Source of the DNA: Anabas testudineus
Taxonomy: Eukaryota; Chordata; Actinopteri; Anabantiformes; Anabantidae
Assembly: GCF_900324465.2 (NCBI RefSeq)
Contig: NC_046623.1
Span: forward strand, 10,445,721 to 10,509,720
Direction of reading: 5' to 3'
DNA length: 64,000 nt
Below, piece by piece: positions 48,412 to 61,700 of this stretch. Position 1 is the first letter of the stretch; every line of letters starts with the position of its first letter. The notes beneath the pieces are model-generated. The model searched no databases. It was not told where the DNA came from and saw nothing but the letters and a program-made list of their open reading frames with translations. The position numbers and the translations under genes are program-made.

Positions 48412-50160
48412 AAGAGGAAACACATAGATCTATTTACTGCCCATTCCTCTCTGAGATATTTTATGAAACCTCCAGCAGTCATACAGTTGATATGTATCTA
48501 ATACCATTATCATCTTCAAATGGTAAATAGATTCAAACTAAAACATTAATACCAAACAACAATACTGACATCAGTTAGTCTGTTTTCTTGTATGAATCAA
48601 TGTTAACTATACATGATTCTGTATTTATGATATGTTTCTCCCTTTAGGCCTGTATCGACATGTCTTTGTTTTGAAATTAAGTCTATGCTGTTGTAATAGT
48701 CACAGCAAATTCGTTGTAAAGCAGAAGACCACACAAACTCAGGAAGCAATGCAGTGTCAGCACTATTCAATGGCAGCTTTGTGATGTGGGTATCCATGAT
48801 GGAGTGTTAGCACACAAGCCTATGATCTCCATGCACAATGCCACATGTTGGATTAAGTGTAGTGAGATCACAAAGATAACACCACTATTTGACCGCTGGG
48901 TAGTGAAAATATTTTGTCTGAAGATATGAATCAGACTTGACCATCTGGCAGTGGATAGACTATAGTATAATTGGAACCTGTCAGGAGAACCCTACCTAAC
49001 TACATAGTAGTTACTAACTACACAGTAAATGCCAGGAGTGAAATTTGGTAGCAGATAGGTTTCTACGATATTGTGAAAAGCTTTCCAAGAAGAGACGACG
49101 CTATAAATTATATTCTACAATCTACAGTGTGGCTGAAATGTTCAACTGTAACACGCATATTTTTGTTCAATAATTTATGTTAGTGTCGGGCCGTTTGTGT
49201 CTTTTAATTTATTGACATAAATAAACAACAACTAGAATCAACAACCTAAAGCTACTGTGTGAAACCAGAAATAAAAGTTTTTTTATTTATTAAAGGAGTT
49301 TTTTGTTCCTTTTGTATGATGCTACACAAACATGTTTAATACAGAAACGATTTCCTTCAAAAAGACCGTGAATATTTAGCTTAATAGTGCAGGTTACTTT
49401 CACAACATATACAAGCTAATTAGCTTGTGTTATGTACGGGGGCTACATAAAGTGGCTAGTACCGATGTCTTTAATGTTAAGGTTATGTTAGCTAGCTTTA
49501 TTTTCAATAACCTAAGCCCTCGCTAATCTATAACGTCAGCTATCGTTTAGCCTAAATTATACATGTTATTTAAAATAATGCATTTTGCGTGTGACAGTGC
49601 CTCGACTCTCAAACGTCAAGTTAGCAGCTGAACTATTGAACTATTGTCGCATCAGTTTCTCTTCGCTAACGTTAGCAAAGTGAAACGGCTGCATGCTAAC
49701 TGCATCAGCTTGGTGACCGCCGCTAACTAACGCTAATCACAACTAGCAATGCTAACTAACGCTAGCTGATAACAACAAACAACAAACCCTACCAGCACCG
49801 GCACAACCACAATCAGAAACATATTCCATTCAATCGGTGTGACTTGTAACGTTATAGTATTAAATCTATCATCAAAACAGAAGAGTGACCAGCGGCCCAG
49901 TTTCTACTGCTATTGACAGGAGCTATGTTAACGTTAACGTAGCGAAATGTGCCCAGCAAACTCATAGACACGAAATCAGTACACAAAGCAATACAGCTGT
50001 AGAAACTGTGACCAGTAACATATTTCACATACCCAACTGAGTGGCAGCGGTAAAATCTTAAGTTACAGTGGGGTCAAGACTCAGGCGGATCCCTTGCCTG
50101 GTTTGAGGAAGATGGAGAATCTGGATCGTGCGGTGCGTTCACTGCCTTCGGAAGCTGGAC
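48412..50160 (-). promoter_or_regulatory. ap2b1 5' region: leader intron, candidate first exon and promoter
   Basis: A non-coding exon ending near 50036 (TTGG|GTATGTG on the minus strand) probably splices to CTTACAG|ATCTAAAGG just upstream of the ATG. The sequence from 50040 to 50160 is GC-richer and is the likely promoter. No other gene is seen in the intron. Confidence 0.45.
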
Positions 50161-50850
50161 GACTTTCTTCTTAAGCCTTCAAGGAAGTAGTACATAACAC
50201 GATATGTTGTGTTAGAAACAACTTTGGCCGTCCAAGTGCTCGATAGCGAACTATTGCTTCATTTTGTGTGGTTTTAAAATGTGCATAGTGCAGAAGGTAT
50301 TATATATGCACGCCAATTTTATGACATACCACGTATAAAAAGATCATGGAGGCCGGTGACACCACCCAATGAGTGTTAGCATGGTGTGGTCAGATCTGTC
50401 TGTTCTTTGTTGTTTAGATTCTCACATTTAGTGAGAAATTAGTGCTAAGTGAGATAAATACGTGTTAGAACGGGCGACGGGCGTGACCGGTTATTCTGCA
50501 ACAATTTCCGACGCTCGTAAACGTAGCACGAGAAAAATGCATTGGGATGGGATCGAGGTCTGTTGATGTGGAAACTGAAAACATGCAGAACAGCGATTAA
50601 AAAGTAAAAATGCTTATTACATTTCAGCATAGTAACGTACACAGTCGTAAGATAAATGTAGTAGCGTAGTATTATAAATATAGGATTTAAATACTCAAGT
50701 AAAGATGATGCAGACAGAGCTTTCCTGTGGTCTCCGAGTTTAACCACATCCTGGAAAAAACTGTGGTTGAGTAAAGTAAGTACAGTGGTGCAATTCAGAC
50801 AATTTACAGAGACAATTTCATGGTGTATACACATAGCAGCCTAAATGAAG

Positions 50851-50856
50851 TTTATT
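50851..50856 (-). terminator. Possible mks1 poly(A) signal
   Basis: Minus-strand AATAAA about 520 bases past the mks1 stop codon. The stretch between it and the ap2b1 first exon shows no gene. Confidence 0.4.
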
Positions 50857-51374
50857 TTTAACTGTCATGTAAAGTGATCATGACAAAACATGGATCTGTA
50901 GTATTTGACTGCACAACAGCAACTGATTATGTTCCTCATGGAATCAAATAGTTTTTACAGTCACCTTCACTGAAAACATGATCAAAGCCTTGTGACCAAC
51001 TTTAGGCCTGACACCACACGCTTATAGTTACCTCTATCTAAAAGATATGTGGAAAAACATATAAAAAGCAGACAGTCTAAAGATACATTTGTATGAAATA
51101 TGAAGGACCTTCACTTTAATCATAAAAATACACAAAGCGCTGGTTATAGGTCATACAAAAAATGTATATATAAAAAATATGACAGTAATAAATATGGAAA
51201 AAGTGTTACTTTTTCTGCAGTTTTTTTTTTCAGTTTTGGCATTGTTCACTGTATAAAATTAAGACTATTTAATACATTATACTATATCACATTTAGCAGA
51301 CATTTTGAGTTTTCTCCTATACCACAAAATTCCTTCTCAATATGTTGTTTTTTTCCATTCTACAGTGTTTACAC

Positions 51375-52393
51375 CTATGCAGAGGATTCAAATGGGGGTT
51401 GGGAGGTAGTGCTGATGAGGTCTCTTGGAAGACTTTCACGGGCCTCTTGCATCTTTGTCCTGGCCCTCTGAAAAGCCTCTGACAAAGAAAAAAAAACATT
51501 ATAAATAATACAGACCCTATGCAAACTGATCTCCCACTCAACATTAAACCACCAGATCTTAAGTGAACTGTATAGGAAATAACGAACAACGAATTTTGAG
51601 TGAATGTCTTTACCTAAGATGGTGCAGACAGCTCCTTGCTGACTAAATCCTCCTAGTTGGTCAAAAACCTTCTGCCTCCTCTTCTTCAACATTGAGGCAT
51701 CAACAAAGGCCCTTAAATGAACATAATATTGATATAATAAACCACACTTCCAGATACTACATACAGATATTAATAGAATAAATACTGAGCACCAAAATAT
51801 TGTAGACAAACAAACAAACACAAATGTTCACACTAATAGATGTGGGTCACTATTGCATTGCCATATTTACATTACTAATTTAAGAAATCCATCAGAACTT
51901 CAATAATAAATTAATTATCTTAACACACAACAGTCAAATGACGCAGACTGGGGATAAAGCCTGTAAGAAATAAGATACGCAAACTCTACCACTACCATTT
52001 TGCGTCTCTAAAAACCCATAAAACAACAATTTGGTTGGCTTTTGATGTTTATATTGTGCCATGAGAAAAATGGTAACAGTAAATGGTCCTATTGTCCTGG
52101 ACTGGCAAGTTCACTAAATCAGATGCAGTAAACTGGTTCACTGTGTTGCTGTAGACAGGTTTTTCCCATCAGTGCTGGGTAACCTAAACATGGCTTACCG
52201 TGCTTGCTGCATGCAGTGCAAATTAAAAGTGACACTTCCAGTGGTTTCAGTGTAAAAGCCAAAGCGACTCAGTCTCTCTCCCTATAGCCATTAAAAAATG
52301 AAATAAAAAATCGGTATCATTATTAACACAATAAGAACACTGACACAATGAATACACTGGTTATAACAATAAATTAATAGAAATAATTATAAA

Positions 52394-52435
<42 letters not shown>

Positions 52436-55400
52436 GTCTAATTTTTTTTACTGTATATACGTTTTCTTTAGCTGATACTAACAGAAAACATGCCACACAT
52501 TGATGTTTATCTATGAAACCAAAGAAAACAAATTACTTATTGTATTTTGGCCTAATAACCTCAGCAGATATGATATCTAATCATGTACACAGTTCAAAAC
52601 AGAACACTGAATCACATATCAGATCTTCATGAAAAAATAATTTAAGTTGAAAATCTTCACCAATGTACACTGTGTAATTATTTAACAACAAAACATATAC
52701 AGACATACAGGAGCATCATTTACCTTGGTGAAGCTGTTACATAACACATAAAACACTTACACACAATTATACAGTTTTATTAATGTTGTTTTTAACTGTA
52801 TTATACATTTTATGGCCTTGTTTAACTTAAAAAATAACCATAGTGCTACGAAAGGTAATTTGCACATCTTCGAGCACAAAAAAGGTAAAATTAAATAAAT
52901 TCAGTTCTCTCTTCCAGACAGCTTCAAAAAAAGCTTCAACCTACCTTGAAGGTTCCTGGTATTCTGACATAGCTGTTGTCTTCAAGCTCTGGAGAACCTC
53001 CGATAAAGAAACGTCTCAGTGCAGAGACTGTCCCTATCTGAAGTGGTCTCCATGTATGGCATGTTATTATATGTTTACCTGAAAACACACAGAAATGTAA
53101 GACTGCTAGGTGATCTCCCTTGATACAGTGAACTTCTCTCCAGATTAGATAATGGATTAGTAGAAGTAGTTGCTTGGTATACCTGGTATAGCGGGAAAAA
53201 GCAAATAACCATAGCCTTCAGTCCGATAGCGCTGCCAGAAGTCAAGTGAAAGTACCTTGAAGTAGAGCACTGGCCATTGGGGTATTGATTCTGAAATATG
53301 GAGAAAACTTCTATATAAGTAAAAAATTTTAAATTAAGTAACACAACACAATAATTTATAATATCCCATGTGTTATACTAACCATCACTCTCTTTTTCAC
53401 TCATGTAGAAAGTCTCAAAGCTGAAGGGGAAACTGAAGTAAGCTACATTTTCCTGTTGGCAGAGTGAATGTTTAAAGTTTGACAAATCTCAGCAGACATG
53501 TTCTGAGGCTATGTACCAGTTTATTTTATACTATACACACCTTCCCTGAGGTTTTGGTCCGGCATGTCTGGGTAACCCCTGAGAGAGACTGGAATGGCAA
53601 ACTGGACCAATCTTACACAAACAAAAATAATTCAAGTTTAATTGATAAATTTAGTGTAAGTTAACTGATTTATAATGTTGCAACAATCACAATGTAAACA
53701 GTACCATAAATAGTCACTATTCTCTTTATTAAGTACAATCTAATGCAACTTCTACTTCGGTTTTTAGGTTGAAAGTGTCTGTTCTGCTATATGTTTATTA
53801 TTAAGGTCATAGTGGGTGGTTTAGTCATACTGGTGTGCATTATATAGAGAGGTTTTCCTAATGTTTAGTTCCCCTCATGTATGTAAAAAGGGGGGCACCA
53901 CTCACAAGGTAAAGGTAAGGTGCAAGGTGAATTGTTATCAAAACTATTAATACATTATAGTCACAAACTGTCATCATACAAAGATAATGTCAGGGTCTAC
54001 AAACATCAACAAGGCTGTTATTACACACAAAGCTGTCCACTCATGGATTATGTTCACAGTCATTCGGGACACTGTTTGGTTTCTGACAGATTTGACAGAT
54101 TAAAAAACAGCAGCTGGGAATTTGTTTTTTGAACAGCATGACCTCACTATGACCTCAACAATAAACATAGTGGAACAATAATAATAATATTAATAATAAT
54201 GAAGTATGGCTCACTGTTGGGCAGTTCCATGAAGAAGTGGATGTATAAGTTGTCATATTCAAAGCCTTTAGCTGAGACTGCACAAAGAGAAAAAAAGTGA
54301 TATAATTACTAAAGACTAGTCATTTAGAAACGTGTACTGTGAGCACAGAGTTCCTACTCACTTATCTCTCCATTCATCAAGTAACGCAGAATTCCCCCTG
54401 GAGGCTAGTGGAAAGATATCTGGTGAGTGGAAAGGACTTTACAAGGCCAATTGTGGACCACCAAAGTATTGTTCTGAGATCAATTTAATGTTAATACTGA
54501 TAAATTCAATCATTCTTCAAACAAAAATGCCAACCATTTACTGACTACAGCTTCTCAGATGTGATTATTTGCTGGTTTATTTTGTCATATTTGATAAACT
54601 GAATATCATTTGGGTTTTAGACAAAACAAGTACTTTGTATTAGTAGCTTTGGGCGCAGGGAAAGTTCAGTTGTATTTTATCATATTACTTACCATTTCAA
54701 AGTCCTGTCCAACTAGGCTATTGAGGTAATCCTTGTGTCTTACATACAACTAGAAATATAGAAAAAAAAGGCCCATCTCTCAATACATGTCACTTGACTT
54801 CATAAATAATCATAAACTCCACTGAAGAAAAGGTCAAAAAGGTGAACTCACATCTTTGTACATGTTCTGTTCCTTCTCCTTATCATCTGGTTTCATGGCT
54901 GTGGATACATTCTCCACAGTAAGGCGCCAAACTTCTCTCCTTTCCCCCTCTGTTACAATCCTACTTGACAGCAGGTTACATATTGGCATTATTTTGATTA
55001 ATAAAAAAATAAATATTATCCTAATAATAAACAAACTGTATTATTTATATCACCACAATGCACCCATTTGCTGATATTTCAATATTATATTTACATAAAG
55101 TAGCGGACCTTTAGCAGCTAGTGTGCCTTCATACAGTTTTACCATTCCAAACTTAATTTCCTGTAAGCCATACATTTGTTTCAAAACATAATATCAGAGA
55201 ATGCTAGAGATAGTGATGTTGTGAACTTGCCTGTAAGGTTCTTTGCCTTTGTTGAAGTCAGGTTTTAAAATTACTGTTCCATTCCCATCTGTTTTTATGG
55301 TTACCAGCAAACATTCATTCTCTTTCTGTCCCAGGCTGAGAAGTTAAGCATAGTGAAACTGAGAAAATCTGAACTATATAACATCAAGAATTTTTTAATT

Positions 55401-57584
55401 TGTGAATGAAACCTGCTAATAGCAAAAAAGTTTGGCCACGGTCAATTTCTGAGCTACAAGATTTGTGTCCTAAATGCAATGTTTACATTCACCCATTACT
55501 GAACAGAATGTATGGTTATGGTCTTACCTTCCAGGGGGTGCCAGGTCTGCCATGATATGCATGGTCTGCATTGCATTATTCACTACATGACTGCTCTTCA
55601 CAAACTCCTCTGTGGGCTCCCAGTTGACGATTTTTGACTTAGGGATGCTACAATCCCTGGAAAATACACCAGACCCTCTGTCACATTTCTTTTTAGAACA
55701 TTTAACACCAGAATCCCTGTCTTTGAGAATTTATTAAGCTTCTGAATAAAATTATATCCTGCTAGAATGCCAATGTGTTTATACAATTTGATTAGTACTA
55801 TACGCTCCACAGAGTGAGCTGGAGTTTCACTTACATGGTGTGTCTGTCCTGACGTCTGTGTCTCACACTGGCCATCCTTTCAGCCAAAAAAGTGGGGCTG
55901 GACTTGGTTGGGGTCAATAAGTCAGTGGCTTGCTGCTTTATGGATAAAAACAAGAAACTACTTAAAAACACAGTTACAGACTATTTTTAAACTTTGTGGT
56001 GTCGCATTTATTTCACAGCTAATTTGGAACATGTGACTACAACAGGAGAAAAGACGCTTCTTCTTTCAGTGACTGCAAACGAGAAAATTTAAATATGTGC
56101 GACTTCTGGGTCACACATATTTAAAGCCGCTGACTAAAATGGCAGAACACCCCAAAAAAATCTGTGTTTGTCATTGCATTCAGAAAGGGCCTTTCATCTT
56201 TTCAAAGTGGTACTAGAAAAAGGTGGCCATGAATTTAAAGACCACAGTCAGGGTAGGAACTCCAGGAAATTAGCTTATTCGCTTAATATATTAGTAAGCT
56301 TAATTAAACTTATTTAAGTTGAACTTGATGTTTATCTGGTTTGAATGTAAAAAATAACCCTGTAATGTGAGTTACTAGATGATGGTGCCGACACTGGTGC
56401 AGCACAACCTACCAGCTGGTGGAAAAGAAGACAGTTTGTGTAACGGTCATGGTCGGTGTATGTGAAAATCCTGTTATTTCTTCGGCTCTTGTTCCTGTTG
56501 AGGGCCTTGACTTCTTTGTGGTACTGACGGTCCAGAGGCGTCTGACAGACTGCCTCATTCTGGAAAAGCTCCATCTCATACTAGAACAACACGCAGGATG
56601 TTATACATTTGTAGTGGGATTCATAAATATACATACGTTTTGATTTTTACTAGGCAAAGTAAAGTATTAATCACAAAATTGGCTTTTATTGTTGAATTTT
56701 AGGGTTATTTTTTAATCTATGGCATTTTCAGAATTGGCATTTAAAGTTTATCAGAACTTTCTGTCAGATAAGGATACTATACTATATACTTATACTATAC
56801 ACAAAGTTCTACCTGACTGAAAAATTTCTCCTGCCAGCCGACCACAAGCTCCTCCTCATTATCACCTGGCGAGAGAGTAAGAGAAATGTTATGTTAATAA
56901 AATATTCTTTGAAGGAAACAAGCACTTAAAACATGCACACATACACAAGTATTGGAAAATTGCTGTAGACTAATAAATCTTTGGGTTTTACATCAAAAGA
57001 TTCATATTAGACAAAACATCAATATTTCAGCTTTTATTTCCAGGTGTTTAAACTAAAACTATTTAGTAGTTGCCATCTCTATCTAAATGACTTAAGGTCA
57101 AGATCAAGTGATGTATGGACAGTATGATGACTAAAGTGGTGTAACACACACGCACAGTACAAAGAAAACACTAAATTATGAAAACGAGACTGTTCAGAAA
57201 TATTTTTCTGAGAAAATTAAGATCACTGCATAAGTAACATTACCCTTATGGCCTTGTGAAGTGAGGGTTTCCAATTCAATGGCTCCACCGTCGTGCTGGG
57301 ACAAAACCTGCTGCTGGAGGTGCTGAGAAAGTGCTGTTGTGGAAGTCACCTTCTCTATACGCACCCTTAGGTGGGGGGAACATATGCAATAAGATACATA
57401 TATATATAAATAACATGCCCCGAGTCCACCTTTCTAAGTTGTGTTAGCACGTCTGAGTTTTGTACCGATGCTAATATTGACATTACAGTAACATTACTAC
57501 TACTTACTTCATTTTTAGGTTTTTGACCACATCCCGAGAACGATACACAGCTTCTCCCGTATCTGTGTTCCAGCTGTCCGCCAT
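51375..57584 (-). CDS. mks1: Meckel syndrome type 1 protein homologue (MKS1), complete, 18 coding exons
   Basis: Exons in transcript order: 57584-57508, 57365-57244, 56865-56813, 56580-56413, 55932-55835, 55656-55528, 55335-55231, 54960-54852, 54749-54693, 54404-54362, 54277-54215, 53611-53541, 53452-53383, 53290-53183, 53078-52945, 52281-52199, 51711-51614 and 51478-51375. They join in frame to 563 aa (human 559). MKS1 belongs to the B9 transition-zone complex at the base of primary cilia. The start [20 protein letters not shown] matches the family. Further landmarks are [34 protein letters not shown], a B9 domain from ~312 to ~440 ([30 protein letters not shown]) and the C-terminal helix [14 protein letters not shown]. 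One intron uses a GC donor (at 55230) and one acceptor is of NAGNAG type (55932/55935). Confidence 0.96.
52395..52435. repeat. (AAT)n microsatellite in an mks1 intron
   Basis: About 13 near-perfect AAT triplets. Confidence 0.9.
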
Positions 57585-57599
57585 GTATTTAGCATTTAG

Positions 57600-58765
57600 T
57601 AAACCTTAAACATATGCGAAACGCTAATGGTTTGATTTTAGCTAGGTTAACGCTAGCACGTTTCGTTAGCTAGAGGTATCACCCAACTGGTTTTATTAGT
57701 TACCTCTTGCAACGTGCGCCTTATTGCGCAGCGTTTGTAACATATATCTGGCAGGAATGTCAACGCAGCATTCAACAAAGCAGTTTGTGTTGCAGGAAGA
57801 AAATATTTACCACAATAAGTCAACAAACTTAAAATCAAGAATGAAGCACAACAAATGGATAGTTGTCGTTGCCATAGAGATGGGGGAGGGCTTGTTTTTG
57901 TTCTTTGGGTTACAGCGCCACCTGCAGAGCTGGAGTCAGTAGAACCAGTTCCAATGCAATAAGGTTTTCTTCATACTGGATTACCTCTGCTCAAGAATTA
58001 ATAAATAATTTTCTTTCTTTTTTTTATTGGAGCTCTGGTACATTTTTTTATGTCTATGTGCTGCTTGCAGTTTAACCGGCCCACCGGCTTTAATCCCAAC
58101 AACCGTTCTATACTAGAGAATACTACAAGTCTAAAAAGGGGTTTGTGCATCAAAAACTTCTTTCTTCTCCAGTCAGTTATCTCACTTCCACTTTGATTTA
58201 TTCTGTGACTCGACCCCCAGGCTGAGAAGAAGCTCTACAGGATAAAACTAGTTATCGGTATGTAAAGTACAGGAAAGTTCATTAAATTGGAGGCTTGGAC
58301 AATATTTCAGATATACTGTCTGTAGTGTATTTTACTGCAGCATTAGAAAGGTCTTTGTTGGTACAGGAACAACATTCAGTGGGGATGAAGTGTGAACAAG
58401 ACTGTTTTTAATACAAATTAATGCCATTTCTGTCCTGTATTATTCCACTACCTACAAAACATGCTTTTGTATTTTATTGTGTGTTTATTATTTTCCTTGC
58501 TTTTCACGTGTGACATTTCCAGATTGTTATTGGATTCATTTATGGGACCTTGGGCCCTATAAATTCACAGACTAACAGTACTCTACCCTATCGTTTGGCG
58601 GCGGTAACGGTGTACTGTGGTCGCAATCTACCGTTAAATGACAAACGAAGAAGAAGACAGGCGAGGCGGAACCAATCACGCCGCCTGGCGGGTCCTGGGT
58701 TGTTGTTGTGGTGCTGACCTGTCACACTTTTCTCAAATATTGGAACTTTTTATTTTCTTTACAGG
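57600..58765. promoter_or_regulatory. Divergent mks1 / zw10 intergenic region
   Basis: The two start codons are 1.18 kb apart on opposite strands, so both promoters lie here. A GC-richer patch at 58590-58720 fits the zw10 promoter. The zw10 ATG follows TTTTCTTTACAG by one base, suggesting a 5' UTR intron whose acceptor lies just upstream of the start. Confidence 0.45.
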
Positions 58766-61700
58766 ATGGCGTCGTTTGTGACTGATGTTCTTGCCAGCTC
58801 TGGCAAACTTGAGAAAGAAGACCTGTCCAGCAAAATAAGCAAAATGTCGCGCAAGGTGGAAGATACAAAGGTAACCTAAGTCTACTATCTAGCATAGCAT
58901 TAGCTACGCTAAGTAACGTTAATGCTAAAGTTTAAACTAGCGTTAGCTGTTAGCGCTATGATATATGGAGAGGTTAGGACGCTTTATTAATCCTACGCAG
59001 CGTTAGATAAAAAAAACACCCAATGACTTTTAATAAGACCATTAACGTTAGATAATACACAGTGAGCTTTTTAGCCAGTTTTATTAAAGTGAGTTTAATA
59101 GCCAGACTGTTAGCTAACCATTTGTGACATCTGGGTTACTACGTGGCTCCATCAGATACAATCACACGATGTGAGGACATATTTGAAACATTAACTAAAT
59201 ATATTTATATTTTCGTTAGCAGTATTACCTTTGTAGATTGAATAACTGGTTATCGTTTCAGGATGCGTTTGGGGAAAGTATAACTGTAGTAAAAACCTTA
59301 GCCTATATGTGTAACTTTAGCTTATAAACAAACATCTTAGCTAAAACATCAATAACGACATCAAAAGTTCAATATTAATAATAGAAACAAAATTTATGAA
59401 AAATAGCGTAAAGCTTACTTTTTGTATGAATGTTTAGTGCACGAATAGTGTTTTTCTCGCTTTCTAAGACGCTCTCAGTGACACTGGGACTTGATCTTCA
59501 CCTTCTTGGCACATCAGAATGTCTATCTTGCTAATAACTTACATCTTTCCTTAGGTTTCTCCCAAAGACCTAAATTTAATTGGGTTAATTGTGTCAAACA
59601 AAAATACTTTATCCATAATAGATGTGTTGCTGTTTGCAAAAATGGATCAAATAGACTTGAACTATGAACTATGTAGTATTTAATTGTTTGTTTTTTTACA
59701 TTTACAATTTCTTTTTTTTGTTTGTTTGTTTGTTTGTTTGTTTTTCTGTGTTTTACCAGTAGTATTTATACTATTCACTTTTTCAGAGTTTAAACAGTAT
59801 GGAAAAAGTATGAAATCTTATGCATTACAATCCTGAAAAAACATGTACCTGAGCTTTTCTGATTTGGGGTGAATTCCTAATCATTGTGAAAAGAATCCAG
59901 TACAAATGTTGTGCTATATTGAATGTCTGACTTTGTCTGCTGTAGATGCTTATGTAGGCCTTGCATGACAACGACCATTCATGGAAACAAACAAACAAAA
60001 AAAAAAACAGAACACAAGAATACAGTAAAAAGAATGAAAAAACTATTTAAAAACTTATATTTACACTATTTAAACAGATCATGTCAAAAATGAGCAAGTG
60101 CATAGTGCAGCAGGGTTTGTTATTTCCAGTATAATTACCTTGAGAAATATAAACAAAGAATAAATATAAATAATATTACTACATATATTGCCTCACAATC
60201 AGTGCCCTGGCTTTAAAACAAAGGGCCCATCCTTACAAATTTTCTATTAACTTTATTAACTTTTTTTTTTTGCATCTTTTCTTCCCAGGAAGAAGTATGT
60301 GATATGATAAACAAGAGGTATGGTGACTTCTTACCTAGTCTTCAAGGATCTGAGGAGCTAATGGTGCAGGTTGATGAGGTCTCCAAAGAAATGGATGCCC
60401 TTAAAAGCTGCATTGAGAATGAGGTATGAGTGACACTGTTTATAAGTAAAGCTAGCTCCTCTGAAAGAACAGAACAGACAGGTTCAACTTTTAACTGTTG
60501 TGTGCGTCATCACAGGTGCAGCAAAATATCCATGTGGCCGTGGCTGAATATGCAAAGCTGAAGCAGCAGCTGGAGAAAAACACTATAATTATAACAATGC
60601 TAGGACATCTGAAGGAGGTACATTATACTTGACATCTGTTGATATAATGAAATACACAAATAATGTCAGAGAAATTATGAACATAAAGCATCATGTAGAA
60701 AAAAAAGATAAACTGTTTTTTAATATCTTCTTGTAAAAGTTACCGTATGTTGTCCTAAATGTGTAGAGTTGTAAATTTAAAACAAATGACTAGTACTAAA
60801 AATAGTTTTGGATGGGTGTTGAATATTCTGTGTGACTCAGTTTCACAGTGCAATGGAGGAGTTCAGCAAAGCTCTGCTGGAAAAGAATTATGTTGATGCA
60901 GCCAACCAGCTGGAAAAGGTAAGAGCTGCTTACATCATGTCCACGCAGCATTCCTTCTGCTATTAAGTAAACCTGCAAAATTAATTTAACACAGACACCA
61001 ACCAAGCTAATTTGGATTCTTCTGCAAGACAAAGCTAAATCTGATTCATTTCAGAAGTTGAAATTGGCACACTAAGTTCCTGCCCTGATGCAGTCACCAC
61101 ACTAATCAATGGGTAATGTTTTTATCAGGCAAGGGTCAGTGTAGATTTGTTGAAGGGCTGGAAGACTTCCCAGCTGCCACTTCTCAGTGCTCTCAGCTCT
61201 GAGTTGACGGTGCAGAGAGAAAACTTAATTTACCACCTGGGAGATGAATGGAAGCGCCTAGTCATCTGGAGATTACCATCATCTAAGGGTAAGACTCCCA
61301 CATAAAACTGTTTGAAATGTTCAGTGTCTAGTAAAATGTCACATAGCGCAACTATATGAAGTGAACTGTACCATATGATGGGTAAAAACTTTCTGCTACA
61401 AAATATATTTTCATCTAACAAAATAGGCTAAGCTTGTCAAATGTTACAGGGCTCAGTGTTGTCTTAAAGGTAAAGGAGACAATCACTAAAAAATACGAGA
61501 CTTTCTCCCACCAGTGTTGCTGGATGCATTTTATTAATGTGACAGGCTGTCCAGATGTGTTGCATTAGCAGTGACAGTGTTGTATTTCTACAACTAGAGC
61601 CTGCAGGTCTGAATTCACTCCTGAAGGTGGAGCTGAACCTGAGCCAGGGTTTCACGAAGGACGGTGAAGCAAAACCACCTGCTTTGCTTTGCTGTGTTCT

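Noticed and set aside
50445-50834. 129-codon minus-strand frame between ap2b1 and mks1
   Set aside because: AT-rich with no conserved motif; it lies in the likely mks1 3' UTR or its downstream flank.
54393-54400. Alternative mks1 acceptor at CTCCAG|GGGG (54397)
   Set aside because: It shifts the frame into a stop. The acceptor at 54404 gives [14 protein letters not shown] in frame.
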